The notes: generated by a model from the letters alone, not told the origin. DNA of 64,000 nt from JADGRB01 sp963835825 (GCA_963835825.1 CAWIGZ010000001.1:1612001-1676000); one strand, 5' to 3'; counted from the first letter of the stretch, positions 1 through 10,920 are shown. A program made the numbers and translations.

Positions 1-6
1 GTCCGT

Positions 7-34
7 CGAAGCTGAACCAGTTTCTTCAGCTTCG
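7..34. repeat. Perfect inverted repeat before the first gene
   Basis: Ten-base arms CGAAGCTGAA (7-16) and TTCAGCTTCG (25-34) pair perfectly around an 8-base loop. It lies just upstream of the first gene. No T run follows, so it could be the terminator of a gene outside the window or an operator. The hairpin is seen directly; its role is not known. Confidence 0.5.
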
Positions 35-48
35 CCCTAACCCATAAA

Positions 49-951
49 ATGGCATCGATTGTCATGACGCGGCGACCTTGGGTTCTCGCGCTGGTTTTTT
101 CGATGATGCTGCTCGCGTTCGGCACAAAGGAAGCGCGAGCGCAGCTGACGCCGCAGCAAAAGCAGGAAATCCACCTCCACTATCAGCAGGCGACGCGGGC
201 CTACGATCTCGGTAAGTACCCCGAGGCCATCGAGGAGTATCAGAAGGTCTACGAGATCGACGGCGATCCGGTGATGCTCTACAACATCGCCCAGGCCTAC
301 CGGCTCAACGATCAGCCGCAGGAGTCGATTCACTTTTACCGCCGTTACCTGCAGCGCTCGCCCGAGGCGCGCAACAAGGAAGACGTCGAGCGCAAGATCA
401 CGGCGATGGAGAAGCTGATCGAGGATCGGCGCAAGGCCGCCGCCCTGGTCACACCACCGCCGACCAAGGCGGCGGTGAAGCCGGTGGCCGTCCCGCCGCC
501 GCCACCTCCGCCCCCTGTGGTCGCTCCGCCCGTGGTCGTCGCGCCGCCGCCACCTCCGCCGCCGCCTCCAGCTTCGACGACTCGCCTGGTGGTCGGCTGG
601 TCGATGGTCGGGGTAGGGGTGGCGTCGATCGCCGTGGCGATTGTCGAGGGGATCAAGGCCAAGAACCGCGGCGACCAGCTGACGCTGCTGTCGGACCCCA
701 ACAATCCAAAGCCGTGGACCTCGACGCAGGAATCAATTCAGTCGGAAGGCAAGACCGCGAACATCGTCGCCATCGTGTGCGGCATCGCCGGGACGGCGGT
801 CGGTGTGGCGGGCGCCATCGTCCTCATCAGCAACGGCTCGTCGGCGCCGGATAGCGAGAGCGGCACGCCACCGGCGACCACCAACAACGTCAGCTTCGCT
901 CCCTGGGTCGGGCCGGGACTCGTGGGTGGCGGCATGGGACTGAGGTTCTAG
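49..951 (+). CDS. Exported TPR protein with proline-rich linker
   Basis: A 300-residue protein of a type common in myxobacteria; function unknown, probably envelope-associated. The N-terminus is a signal peptide ending in ARA-Q (about residues 6-32). Residues 35-110 look like two tetratricopeptide repeats, a protein-protein interaction fold. A proline-rich linker with runs of eight to nine prolines spans about 145-178. Hydrophobic segments at about 183-203 and 241-262 could be membrane helices. ATG 64 gives a tidier signal peptide than ATG 49; neither has a clear ribosome binding site. The next gene starts 3 bases after the stop, suggesting co-transcription with the two Cys-rich lipoproteins. 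Confidence 0.8.
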   Translation: MASIVMTRRPWVLALVFSMMLLAFGTKEARAQLTPQQKQEIHLHYQQATRAYDLGKYPEAIEEYQKVYEIDGDPVMLYNIAQAYRLNDQPQESIHFYRRYLQRSPEARNKEDVERKITAMEKLIEDRRKAAALVTPPPTKAAVKPVAVPPPPPPPPVVAPPVVVAPPPPPPPPPASTTRLVVGWSMVGVGVASIAVAIVEGIKAKNRGDQLTLLSDPNNPKPWTSTQESIQSEGKTANIVAIVCGIAGTAVGVAGAIVLISNGSSAPDSESGTPPATTNNVSFAPWVGPGLVGGGMGLRF

Positions 952-954
952 GCC

Positions 955-1974
955 GTGCGGTCGGCCCGGGTTCTGGCCGTCCGCGCGCTGATGCTGGGAA
1001 CGCTCCTGGCGAGCGCTGCCTGTTTTCGCCCCAAGAACCTCGCCGGCGGCTTCTCCTGCCCCGAGGGCGGCCCCTGTCCTGACGGCCTGGTCTGCAACGC
1101 CGTCCACATCTGCGCTTCGTCCTACGATGCAGGCGTGATCGAGATGGGCGGAACCGGCGGCAACGGCGGAGCCGGCGGAACGGGCGGCCAGGGCGGAGCA
1201 GGCAATGTGGACGGCGGCCCAGATGATCGCCCGTGCACTGGTGCCGTCGCCAGCTGCCAGCCGACCGACGCGGGCCTATGCGATCCCGTCTGCAACACGG
1301 GCTGCGGCGAGTGCTACCAGAAGTGTTCGGTCAACACGAACGGAGCCTTGACGTGCAACGAGCCGCATAAGACCAGCGTGACGAACGGGGGGCTGTTGCA
1401 GCTCTGCTCGCAGTACGCCGTGGCGACAGATCCCACCACCCAGAGCGACGACTGCGGACCGGGGCAGGTGTGTGTCAACGCCAACAATTGCGGCGCCCGC
1501 TGCTATCAGTTCTGCCGGACGGATTCGGATTGCACGAACGGCGCAAGCTGCTCTCGCGACGCGGGCGGCGGATACATGACCTGCGACGTTCCGCCGGTCG
1601 ACTGCGATCCGGTGATCGGTGCGGCCCGTTCGATGACGTCCTCGGGATGCCCGGGGATGACCGCCACTTCGCTCTTCGGTTGTTACCTGTCGGCCACCTC
1701 CCCGACCACCCTGTGTGACTGTCAGAACAGCAACGGCGGCGGCAAAGAGGGAAGCGGGTGCAGTCATTCGCGGGACTGCTTCGCCGGGTTGATGTGCATC
1801 GCCCCATCGAGCAGCCAGCCCAAGACCTGTCGCAGGGTCTGTCGGTTACCTGTGGACGGGGGGAGCGCGGCGGCGCCGGACGAGGGAGGGTGCCAAAGTG
1901 GTCCCGGCGCTTGCACCGTGATCGCGTTTCCCGACGGAACGACCGACCCGACATACGGCTTCTGCAACGATTAG
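955..1974 (+). CDS. Cysteine-rich lipoprotein, paralogue 1
   Basis: A 339-residue predicted lipoprotein starting at GTG 955, 3 bases after the previous stop. The N-terminal hydrophobic stretch ends in a lipobox (LASAAC, Cys about 23). A Gly-rich linker (about 63-84, GGTGGNGG type) separates a short Cys-containing head (GGFSCPEGGPCPDGLVCN) from a Cys-dense body with about thirty cysteines, so it is probably disulfide-bonded outside the cytoplasm. It is paralogous to the next gene: both carry the GGF.C..GG.CPD motif after the lipid-bearing cysteine and a CxxxCxTGC element. No enzymatic motif is seen; function unknown. Confidence 0.75.
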   Translation: MRSARVLAVRALMLGTLLASAACFRPKNLAGGFSCPEGGPCPDGLVCNAVHICASSYDAGVIEMGGTGGNGGAGGTGGQGGAGNVDGGPDDRPCTGAVASCQPTDAGLCDPVCNTGCGECYQKCSVNTNGALTCNEPHKTSVTNGGLLQLCSQYAVATDPTTQSDDCGPGQVCVNANNCGARCYQFCRTDSDCTNGASCSRDAGGGYMTCDVPPVDCDPVIGAARSMTSSGCPGMTATSLFGCYLSATSPTTLCDCQNSNGGGKEGSGCSHSRDCFAGLMCIAPSSSQPKTCRRVCRLPVDGGSAAAPDEGGCQSGPGACTVIAFPDGTTDPTYGFCND

Positions 1975-1985
1975 GGACTTCAGCG

Positions 1986-2798
1986 GTGAGGAATCCGCGG
2001 CAGGTGGCACTGGCGATGCTGTTCAGCCTTCAGGCGTTCGCGCCTGCCTGTTACAGCCCGAATATTCCGCCCGGCGGCTTCGCCTGCGGGGACGGGGGCG
2101 CCTGCCCGGACAAGTTCCACTGCAACATCTCGAACCACCGGTGCTATCAGGAGGCCGATGCCGACATCGACCTGTCGCCGGCCTGCACGTGGGACGCGTC
2201 TGTGGCGCAGGTCTGTACCGCCGCTCCTGCGAGCGGTCAGGTCTGCAATCCTGGCTGTCAGACGGGCTGCAATGGCTGTAGCTGGTGTGGCGTCGTCAAC
2301 GGGGCGACGAGATGCTTGACCGGGAAGCCAGGAACGAAGGAGGTGGGCGCCATCTGTACTCCTTCGTCGGATTCGGACTGTATGCCGGGGCTGTACTGCC
2401 AACCCGAGTGCGGCACGGGGCGCTGCCACCAGATCTGTGACAGCTCCGACAGGAGTGTCTGCGGGGCCGGATCCATGTGCAACGTGACTGTCAATTTGCA
2501 GGGCGACGCGGGAGCCTTTTCGTTCTCGCTCTGCAGCATCGTCTCGACCTGCGACGCGGTCGCGCAGACCGGCTGTCCCACCGCCTTGGCGTGTTACCCG
2601 ACGATCCCGGCCGAGTGCGACTGTCCGGGATCGGTGGCCGACGGCCAAGCCTGCCAGCTCGCGGCGCAGTGCGGGCGCGGTTCCAGTTGCATCGGCCTGA
2701 GCGCGAGCATGTCGTTGTGCCTCCAGACCTGCAGGCGCGACGCCGACTGCACGACTGGAGCGTGCAAGAACGCAAATCCGTACGGCTACTGCATGTAG
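1986..2798 (+). CDS. Cysteine-rich lipoprotein, paralogue 2
   Basis: About 270 residues, read from GTG 1986, chosen because the translation then opens with a basic N-terminus, a hydrophobic core and a lipobox (FAPAC); the open frame itself extends further upstream across the previous gene. The mature protein begins with GGFACGDGGACPDKFHCN, matching the head of paralogue 1, and continues as a Cys-rich, disulfide-type domain. It lacks the Gly-rich linker of its neighbour. The two probably arose by tandem duplication. The 11-base gap suggests an operon. Function unknown. Confidence 0.72.
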   Translation: MRNPRQVALAMLFSLQAFAPACYSPNIPPGGFACGDGGACPDKFHCNISNHRCYQEADADIDLSPACTWDASVAQVCTAAPASGQVCNPGCQTGCNGCSWCGVVNGATRCLTGKPGTKEVGAICTPSSDSDCMPGLYCQPECGTGRCHQICDSSDRSVCGAGSMCNVTVNLQGDAGAFSFSLCSIVSTCDAVAQTGCPTALACYPTIPAECDCPGSVADGQACQLAAQCGRGSSCIGLSASMSLCLQTCRRDADCTTGACKNANPYGYCM

Positions 2799-2851
2799 GC
2801 GCCTGCGCTCGTCGCGGGCGTGGTGCCGAAAGTCGAGTAGTCTTGGGCGCC

Positions 2852-3778
<927 letters not shown>

Positions 3779-3787
3779 GATCCGGGA

Positions 3788-4683
<896 letters not shown>

Positions 4684-4687
<4 letters not shown>

Positions 4688-5970
4688 CGACGCTCTCGCC
4701 GCGCGTTGCCCAACTGCTTCGCGAGGTCTCGGCGCAGATCCTCGACGCCCAGCGGCCGATCCGGGTCTTGCGCCTGGTCAGCTGGAGCGAGGCGGTCGAG
4801 CGCGACTTCTTCGCCTCCGGCTGCCGCGAGCTGCCGCGCCCCGAATACCGCGTCTCGCCCGAGGTGGCCGAGGCGGGAGTCCGGTTCAAGGCGCTGAAGG
4901 CGCTCTGCCCCGGCGACGGCGCGATCGAGATCTTCCTGCGCGACACCTGCGACGCCTTCGCCACCGCCGCCCGCATGCTGGCCGCGGCGGGGACGCGCGA
5001 CTTCTACCACCACTCGGTCGAGCTGTACGGAAGGCCGGCCAGCCTGACCGCCGACCGGCGCACGACCAACCTGGGCCTGGCGCAGCACTTTCGGGGGGTG
5101 GTCGACGGCGTGGCCGGACGCGCCCCCATCCCCAGCCCGCAGGACGAGCTCGTCTACAGCGCCGAGGAGGTGGTGCCGCTGCTGGCGGCCCGGTTCGCGG
5201 CCTTCTTCCCCGGGCAGCAGATCGGGGTCGAGCTGACCGACGGCATCCCGGCCAAGGCGGTGGCCGGCGTCGACGGCGTGCGGATCAAGCGCGGCGTTCG
5301 ATTTTCGGCGCGGGATCTGTCGCAGCTCGAATTTCACGAGGGGCAGGTCCACGTGGCGACGGCGCTCAACGGGCGGGCCCAGCCGGTGGTGCCGTTCATC
5401 GGCTACCCGTCGCCCCGCACGACGGCCACGCAGGAGGGGCTGGCCGTCCTGACCGAGTTTCTGACCCAGTCGACCAGCATCGATCGGCTGCGGCGCCTCG
5501 CCGATCGCACGCTGGCGATCAAGCTCGCCGAGGAGGGGGCCGACTTCTGCGAGCTCTACCGCTTCTTCCTGGAACGCGGCAACGACGAGAACGCGGCGTT
5601 CGATGCCGCGCGCCGGGTCTGCCGGGGCGGCCTGTGCGGCGGCGGCGCGCCGTTCACCAAGGACGTCTGCTACCTGGACGGCCTCCTGCGGGTGACGAAC
5701 TTCTTGCGCGTGGCGCTGGTGAAGGGGCACCTGGCCGACGTGTCGCTGTTCTTCGCGGGGAAGATCGCGGTCGAGGACGTGCCGCTGTTCGGACGCCTGC
5801 AGCGCGAGGGGCTGGTGCGCGCGCCCCGTTACTTGCCGGAGTGGGCGCGCGATCTGTCCTACCTGACCGCGTTCATGAGCTACTCGGCCTTCTTGGGCGA
5901 GTGCGATCTCGGCGCCGAGCGGCGGCGCTACGAAGATCTGCTCACGCGGGCCGAGGACGAGATGGAATGA
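4684..5970 (+). CDS. QEGLA-family (DUF1704) metallopeptidase
   Basis: About 428 residues, family DUF1704, often annotated 'flavohemoglobin expression-modulating QEGLA motif protein' and related to the eukaryotic tubulin tyrosine carboxypeptidase MATCAP. The zinc motif HExxxH is visible as HEGQVH (bases 5335-5352) and the namesake TQEGLA follows at about 5428, supplying the third zinc-ligand Glu. This predicts a soluble zinc carboxypeptidase; the bacterial substrate is unknown. No good start codon exists near the left end: the frame has GTA at 4684, CTG at 4714 and TTG only at 4768, so the true start is uncertain or a base is wrong there. The 3' end overlaps lgt by 29 bases on the opposite strand. 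Confidence 0.8.
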
Positions 5971-6703
5971 GCCCCATGAGCTGCGCGCCCAGCACCATGG
6001 TGGCCAGGCAGGCCCACTGCGCGGGCGTCAGGCCGGCGTAGCGCTGGTCGGGCAGCGCGACGTCGGTCGCGCGCAGGAAGTCGAGGCCGAACCGGACCGG
6101 CGCGTACATCAGCGCAGCCAGACCGATGACGTGGCCGGGGGGACGCGGCTTCTTGGCGTACCTGAACAGCACCAACGTCATGACGATCGTGAACAGCAGC
6201 TCGTCGAGCCCGAGGTCGTGGCGCGGGCCGCCGGGATAGTTCACCGAGAGGAAGAACGAGGTGTGGCGCCCGGGGTGATCGTGCGCGGTGAAGCAGCCGG
6301 TGCGGCCGAAGATCCAGCCGACCGAGAGGCCCAGCGCCACCGCGTCGGCGTAGGGGAGGCGGGGGATCTTCTCCTTCTTCGTGTAGTAGAGAAACGCCAG
6401 GAGGGCCCCCAGAAAGCCCCCGAACGACGACAGCCCCGACCAGACGTTGAGAAGGACGAGCGGGTTCTCTTTGATTCGCTCGGGGAAGTAGAAGATGACC
6501 GAGACGAGGTGGGCCATGATGAACCCGCCGATCACGATGCGCGCGTTGAGGAAGCGGACGTCCTGCTCCTCGAGCCCGCGCTTCTTCCCCTCGGCCACGA
6601 CGATCCGGTCGCCGACGATCACCCCGATCGCCAGCAGCACGCCGAACAGGTGGATCGGGATCGACCCGATGTCGAACAGGTGCCCGTTGAAGTAGGGGAT
6701 CAT
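5942..6703 (-). CDS. lgt: Prolipoprotein diacylglyceryl transferase
   Basis: A 253-residue inner-membrane enzyme that transfers diacylglyceryl from phosphatidylglycerol to the lipobox cysteine of prolipoproteins, the first step of lipoprotein maturation. Several hydrophobic helices are visible. The family signature appears as VWSGLSSFGGFLGA and GWIFGRTGCFTAHDHPGR, containing the conserved Arg. Its ATG overlaps the lipA stop in ATGA (6700-6703), so the two are translationally coupled. It would process the many lipoproteins encoded in this window. The 3' end overlaps the convergent peptidase gene. Confidence 0.93.
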   Translation of the reverse strand: MIPYFNGHLFDIGSIPIHLFGVLLAIGVIVGDRIVVAEGKKRGLEEQDVRFLNARIVIGGFIMAHLVSVIFYFPERIKENPLVLLNVWSGLSSFGGFLGALLAFLYYTKKEKIPRLPYADAVALGLSVGWIFGRTGCFTAHDHPGRHTSFFLSVNYPGGPRHDLGLDELLFTIVMTLVLFRYAKKPRPPGHVIGLAALMYAPVRFGLDFLRATDVALPDQRYAGLTPAQWACLATMVLGAQLMGLIPSRPRPA

Positions 6704-7850
6704 TTGTCGTCGGGACCCTGAGAGGGTCCCGCGCCCCCCGCGACGGGCTCGCGCGAGCCCAGCTCGCGCTCCCTCGCGCGATCGTCGTCGGGACCCTGAG
6801 AGGGTCCCGCGCCCCCCGCGACGGGCTCGCGCTCCCCCACGCGAACGCGATCGCGATCGCGCAGCGCGAGGACGATGTCGCGCTGGCCGTCGGCGTGGTA
6901 GCTGGAGCGGACCATCGGGCCGGACTTCGACGTGCGGGAACCCGAGCGCGAGCGCCTCCGTCTTGAGCAGGTCGAACTCGGTCGGGTGGCACGAAGCGCG
7001 CGACCGCCAGGTGCTTGGGCGACGGTCGGAGGTACTGCCCGAGGGTCAGGATGTCGACGCCGATCTCGCGCAGCTCCCGGAGGACGGCGCGGACCTCGTC
7101 CAGCTCCTCGCCGAGGCCGAGCATGAGCCCCGTCTTGGTGATCGCCCCCGCCGCCTTGGCGTGGCGGAGGATGGCGTACGAGCGGTCGTAGCTGGCCTGG
7201 ACGCGCACCTGCCGCGACAGGCGCGGCACCGTCTCCAGGTTGTGCGCGAAGACGTCGGGGCCGGCGTCCAGCACGGTGTCGACGGCGGCGGTGTCCCCCT
7301 TGAAGTCGCCGGTCAGGACCTCCAGCACCAGCTCGGGGCTGCGCCGCTTGACGGCGCGGATCGTCGCCGCCCAGTGCGCCGCGCCGCCGTCGGGCAGATC
7401 GTCGCGGTCGACGCAGGTGATGACGGTGTGCCGCAGGCCCAGCTCACCCAGCATGGTGGCGACGTGCTCGGGCTCGTCGGGATCGGGCGGCAGCGGGCGC
7501 CCGGTCGGCACGTCGCAGAACTGACAGGACCGGGTGCAGATCCCGCCCAGGATCATGATGGTGAGCGACTGCCGGTTCCAGCACTCGCCGATGTTCGGGC
7601 AGGACGCGCTCTCGCAGACGGTGTGCAGCCCCAGCTCGGCGACGCGCTGCTTGAGATCGAAGAAGACCTCGCCGCCTGGCAGCTTCATGCGGATCCAGTC
7701 GGGCTTCCGCTGCCGGCGGGAACGGGCGGCGCCGTGCTGCGGCACCTTTTCGCCGGACTCGTCTCCGGCATTCTCCCGGGAGGTGGCCTCCAGCTCGGCC
7801 TGGAGGACGCGCAGCTTGCGCGACCGGGTCTCGACGATCCGCTCTGACAT
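6700..7850 (-). CDS. lipA: Lipoyl synthase, frameshifted, with repeat-derived tail
   Basis: Radical-SAM enzyme that inserts two sulfurs into the octanoyl group on lipoyl-dependent proteins. From ATG 7850 the frame shows the auxiliary-cluster motif CESASCPNIGEC, the radical-SAM motif CTRSCQFC and the core up to VARFVPPD. Two +1 insertions follow, one near 6980 (removing one base gives PPDEFDLLKTEAL) and one near 6925 (removing one base restores SGPMVRSSYHAD, with the Ser that ligates the auxiliary cluster). The length, 3n+2, fits exactly two insertions. The last roughly 50 residues are not LipA: they are a translated palindromic repeat giving the peptide EPVAGGAGPSQGPDD twice. Coupled to lgt by ATGA. 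Confidence 0.88.
6706..6832. repeat. Two copies of a palindromic element within the lipA 3' end
   Basis: A 49-base direct repeat at 6706-6754 and 6784-6832, period 78 bases (26 codons, so the frame is kept). Each contains the palindrome GGGACCCTGAGAGGGTCCC (6712-6730 and 6790-6808). Read on the minus strand it has the layout CCCGTCGCGGG + palindrome, matching the copies at 10430, 43611 and 56804. Copy 1 also has a second hairpin GGGCTCGCGCGAGCCC (6745-6760). Confidence 0.85.
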
Positions 7851-8050
7851 TTCGGCTCGAATCTACTCGATCGGCGCCGGGCTGTCCGGGCGGGGTGGGG
7901 CTCGAACCTGGACGACCTTCCCTTCGGGGGTGACGGCCCGCGACATCTCGGTGAAGGTTGGAGGGGGTCCTCACCATATCAACCGGGGACGTGTGTCCTC
8001 GCGGGGCGCGCCGCCGCCCTGCGATTGTCGAAAAGAGCGAGGAGGAATTG

Positions 8051-9097
8051 ATGTTCGTAGTTTCGAGGACCCAAAAGCTCATCCAGCCGGGCTGCGCGCT
8101 GGCCGCGCTGGTGGCGCTCGCGTGCACGAAGGAGGCGGCGACGACGCCGGCCACGCCGATCGTTTCGGCCGCCTGCAGCGATCCGACCGCCAGCGTCGTC
8201 ATCACCGACCCCACCAACTACGCCCTGACGGACGCGTTCGACATGCAGGTGGCAACGCTCAAGGACAACACGGACCTGATCTTCGACTGGAGCAAGGTGA
8301 CGGTGGACTTCTTCGGCAAGCCGGTCGATCCGGCGGCGGACATCGACACGGTCTTGATCTCGCTCTGGCAACTGACCCCTCAGGCGATCGAAGACGAGCT
8401 CAAGGCCGACGATCTTCCCCTGGCCGCCAACAAGGGGATCATCACCACCTATCCGGACGGGACCTATACCCAGCAAAATTTGCTCAGCTTCGACGAGCTG
8501 GGGAACCCTTTGCCGGCCGCGGATCTCTGGGCGCGCTTCAACACCGCCGATCCCAACTTCATGTACCCCCAGGACCAGTTCACGTTCCTGGCCATGGCGC
8601 AGACGGGGACCGAGCTCGGAAAGAACCCGCGGATGATCTCGCTTTTTCACATCGACCCAAACGCGACGCAGACGAAGCTCGAGTTCACCAACGACTCGAC
8701 CAAGCTGTCGTACTCGGTCGACCTGCTGAAGGCGCACCCGATGGAGGTTCCGGCCGCCGTTCCCGGCCTCACGATCGACTGGAGCCAGATGACCACCAAT
8801 TCGCTGGGGAACGTCTATACCTACAGCCAGATCACCACGGCGGCGGTGGCGCATTACAAGACCGAAACGCTGGCCCAGCTCCAGGCGAATTTTCTCAACC
8901 TGAAGGACATCGCCGACGGCTGGTGGTCTGGCGACGTGGTGGCCGGGGCCAGCATCGACCTCGGCGGGCTGACCGACGCCAGCGGCGGGGCCTTTCCGGG
9001 CATCGACGACACGGGCGTCTGGATGGCGGCGCTGTTCTGCGGCAACTGCAACAACCCGGCCCCCTGGTCGATCACGATCCTCGAGCCCTGCCAGTAG
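8051..9097 (+). CDS. Predicted lipoprotein of unknown function
   Basis: A 348-residue protein. ATG 8051 is chosen because GAGGAGG lies 6 to 12 bases upstream and the translation opens with a basic stretch and a hydrophobic core ending in VALAC (Cys 25), a near-lipobox. The mature region begins with a Thr/Pro/Ala-rich spacer and continues as a low-Cys, Asp/Leu-rich soluble domain with a C-terminal CGNCNN segment. No family recognised. The 200 bases upstream hold no gene and separate it from the divergent lipA; this is its likely promoter region. Confidence 0.72.
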   Translation: MFVVSRTQKLIQPGCALAALVALACTKEAATTPATPIVSAACSDPTASVVITDPTNYALTDAFDMQVATLKDNTDLIFDWSKVTVDFFGKPVDPAADIDTVLISLWQLTPQAIEDELKADDLPLAANKGIITTYPDGTYTQQNLLSFDELGNPLPAADLWARFNTADPNFMYPQDQFTFLAMAQTGTELGKNPRMISLFHIDPNATQTKLEFTNDSTKLSYSVDLLKAHPMEVPAAVPGLTIDWSQMTTNSLGNVYTYSQITTAAVAHYKTETLAQLQANFLNLKDIADGWWSGDVVAGASIDLGGLTDASGGAFPGIDDTGVWMAALFCGNCNNPAPWSITILEPCQ

Positions 9098-9188
9098 TCG
9101 CGGAAGTGCAGGGAGATCGGGTGCGTAGCGGTTCTTGACGCCGGCGTACCGGATTTGCTCAATCTCGAGCGCGTTCTGCCGATAGCCC

Positions 9189-10409
9189 GTGGACGAAATG
9201 GGCTCGCTTAGTGCATCCGGAGTGGTGGCCAACCAGGGATCCGACGGGGAGGGGGCGGTGCGCGGGCTGGTCCTCCTGGTCGACGATGAACAGTCGATCG
9301 CCCGCGCCTACGCGCGGACGCTGGGCGCCGCCGGGTTCGCGGTCGAGATCGCCTTCGACGGCCACGCGGCCGCCGCCGCGGCTCGCGAGCGAAGCTTCGA
9401 CGTGATCGTCAGCGACATCGCGATGCCCGAGATGAACGGGCTCGAGCTCCTGCGGGCGGTGCGCGAGCACGACCTCGACGTGCCGTTCGTGCTCATGACC
9501 GGTGGCCCGGCGGTCGAAAGCGCCGTGCGCGCGGTGGAGTACGGCGCGCTCCGCTATCTGATCAAGCCGATCTCGACCGGGGAGCTGGAGGAGGTGGTGA
9601 CCCGCGCCGTGCGGTTGCATCAGATGGCCCGCATCAAGCGCGAGGCGCTGGAGATGTTCCGCCTCGACGGCAAGCATCTCGGCGATCGCGCCGGGTTGGA
9701 GGCGCGCTTCGCCTCCGCGCTGGGGTCGCTCTGGATTGCTTATCAGCCGATCGTCTCGTGGTCGAAGCGCACGACCTTCGCCCACGAGGCGCTGGTCCGA
9801 AACGAGGAGCCGACCCTGCGCTCGCCGCCGGATCTGTTCGAGGCCGCCGAGCGGCTGGGGCGTCTCGAGGAGCTCGGGCGCACGGTGCGCGATCGCGTCG
9901 CTCAGACCCTGGACGCCAACCCGGTCGAGGGACTGCTGTTCATCAACCTGCACGCCATGGAGCTGGCCGACGACCGGCTGATCGATTCCGCGGCGCCCCT
10001 TTCACGCCACGCCGGTCGCGTCGTTCTGGAGGTCACCGAACGGGCGCCGCTGGAGCAGATCCGCGACGCCAGCAGCCGGGTGGCCCAGCTGCGCTCGCTC
10101 GGATACCGGATCGCCGTCGACGATCTGGGCGCCGGCTACGCCGGGCTCACCAGCTTCGCCCACCTCGAGCCGGACGTGGTCAAGGTCGACATGTCGCTGA
10201 TTCGCGGGATCGACAGGTCGCCGATGAAGCAGAAGCTGCTGGGATCGATCGTCGGCCTCTGCCGCGACCTCGGGATCGAGATCATCGCCGAAGGGGTCGA
10301 GACGCCGGACGAGCGTGACGCCCTGGTCCGCGTCGGCGGCGATCTCTGCCAGGGGTACCTGTTCGCCCGTCCCGAGAAGCCCTGGGCCTCGATCGATTTC
10401 AGTAAGTAG
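9189..10409 (+). CDS. Response regulator with EAL phosphodiesterase domain
   Basis: 406 residues. An N-terminal receiver domain (about 25-145) shows the acidic pair VDDE, the phosphoacceptor Asp in IVSDIAMPEMNG, the Thr in LMTGG and the Lys in IKPIS. The C-terminal EAL domain (about 165-400) hydrolyses cyclic di-GMP: EAL is in FAHEALVRN, the conserved Asn in FINLHAMEL, the Glu in LEVTERAP, the metal-binding DD in AVDDLGAGYAGL, the Lys in VKVDMSL and the Glu in IIAEGVETPDE. All catalytic residues are present, so it is predicted active. A phosphorelay therefore probably lowers c-di-GMP here; no cognate histidine kinase is adjacent. Confidence 0.92.
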   Translation: MDEMGSLSASGVVANQGSDGEGAVRGLVLLVDDEQSIARAYARTLGAAGFAVEIAFDGHAAAAAARERSFDVIVSDIAMPEMNGLELLRAVREHDLDVPFVLMTGGPAVESAVRAVEYGALRYLIKPISTGELEEVVTRAVRLHQMARIKREALEMFRLDGKHLGDRAGLEARFASALGSLWIAYQPIVSWSKRTTFAHEALVRNEEPTLRSPPDLFEAAERLGRLEELGRTVRDRVAQTLDANPVEGLLFINLHAMELADDRLIDSAAPLSRHAGRVVLEVTERAPLEQIRDASSRVAQLRSLGYRIAVDDLGAGYAGLTSFAHLEPDVVKVDMSLIRGIDRSPMKQKLLGSIVGLCRDLGIEIIAEGVETPDERDALVRVGGDLCQGYLFARPEKPWASIDFSK

Positions 10410-10429
10410 CTCGTGATCGCGTGAACGTA

Positions 10430-10490
10430 GCTCGGCTTTGCCGAGCGGAGTCCGCCGCGGGAGGGATGGGAACCCTTCGAGGGTTCCCAT
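10430..10490. repeat. Palindromic element, intergenic copy
   Basis: Two perfect hairpins: GCTCGGC-ttt-GCCGAGC (10430-10446) and GGGAACCCT-tcg-AGGGTTCCC (10468-10488), separated by a CCGCCGCGGGAGGG spacer. It has the same layout as the copies in lipA and at 43611-43731. It fills the gap between the EAL gene and queD and ends 12 bases before the queD start, so it may also stop upstream transcripts. Confidence 0.8.
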
Positions 10491-10501
10491 ATAATCGACG
10501 G

Positions 10502-10864
10502 GTGAACGTCGAGCTGGTCAAGGAGTACCGTTTCGAGGCGGCCCATTACCTGCCGCGGGTTCCCGCGGGGCACAAGTGCGCGCGCGTGCACGGCCACAGC
10601 TACAAGGTCGACGTCGCCATCGAGGGGCCGGTGAACCCGGAGACCGGCTGGCTGATCGACTTCGGCGTCATCGACGACGCCTGGGCGGTCTTGTTCGCTC
10701 GCTTCGATCACCACAACCTGAACGAGGTGCCGGGCCTCGAGAACTCGACCTGCGAGAACATCGCCATCTACGTGTGGCGCGAGCTTCGCGCCCAGATCAA
10801 GGAGCTCTCGGCGGTCACGGTCTGGGAGACCTACGACAGCAAGTGCACCTACCGGGGCGGCTGA
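10502..10864 (+). CDS. queD: 6-carboxy-tetrahydropterin synthase family protein
   Basis: 120 residues from GTG 10502, the usual length of the 6-pyruvoyl-tetrahydropterin synthase/QueD fold. In the queuosine pathway QueD converts dihydroneopterin triphosphate to carboxytetrahydropterin. The three zinc-ligand histidines are visible in FEAAHYL and VHGHSY; the catalytic Cys is in GHKCARVHGHSY; LIDFGVI and the DHHNLNE motif match the family. A pterin-pathway role other than queuosine cannot be excluded, since no queE or queC is in the window. A palindromic repeat forms most of its leader. Confidence 0.88.
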   Translation: MNVELVKEYRFEAAHYLPRVPAGHKCARVHGHSYKVDVAIEGPVNPETGWLIDFGVIDDAWAVLFARFDHHNLNEVPGLENSTCENIAIYVWRELRAQIKELSAVTVWETYDSKCTYRGG

Positions 10865-10920
10865 GCGTGGTGGGCCCGGTGTGCGCCAGGTGTCGCACGT
10901 GTGTCGATGTGACGGGCGGC

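Noticed and set aside
483..580. Proline-codon repeats in the first gene as a mobile or regulatory repeat
   Set aside because: They encode a polyproline linker between a TPR region and membrane segments, a common protein feature.
6700..6990. Programmed frameshifting in lipA
   Set aside because: Two shifts lie within 60 bases, no slippery heptamer is seen, and many unrelated genes in the window show similar breaks; sequence error explains it more simply.
5928..7850. A 640-residue fusion reading through lipA and the lgt region
   Set aside because: The frame past base 6980 is out of register with both LipA and Lgt; the real proteins are recovered in other frames.
7885..7915. tRNA-like T-loop (GGTTCGAGCC on the minus strand)
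   Set aside because: The flanking bases do not form a five-pair T stem, and no anticodon arm or acceptor stem can be drawn around it.
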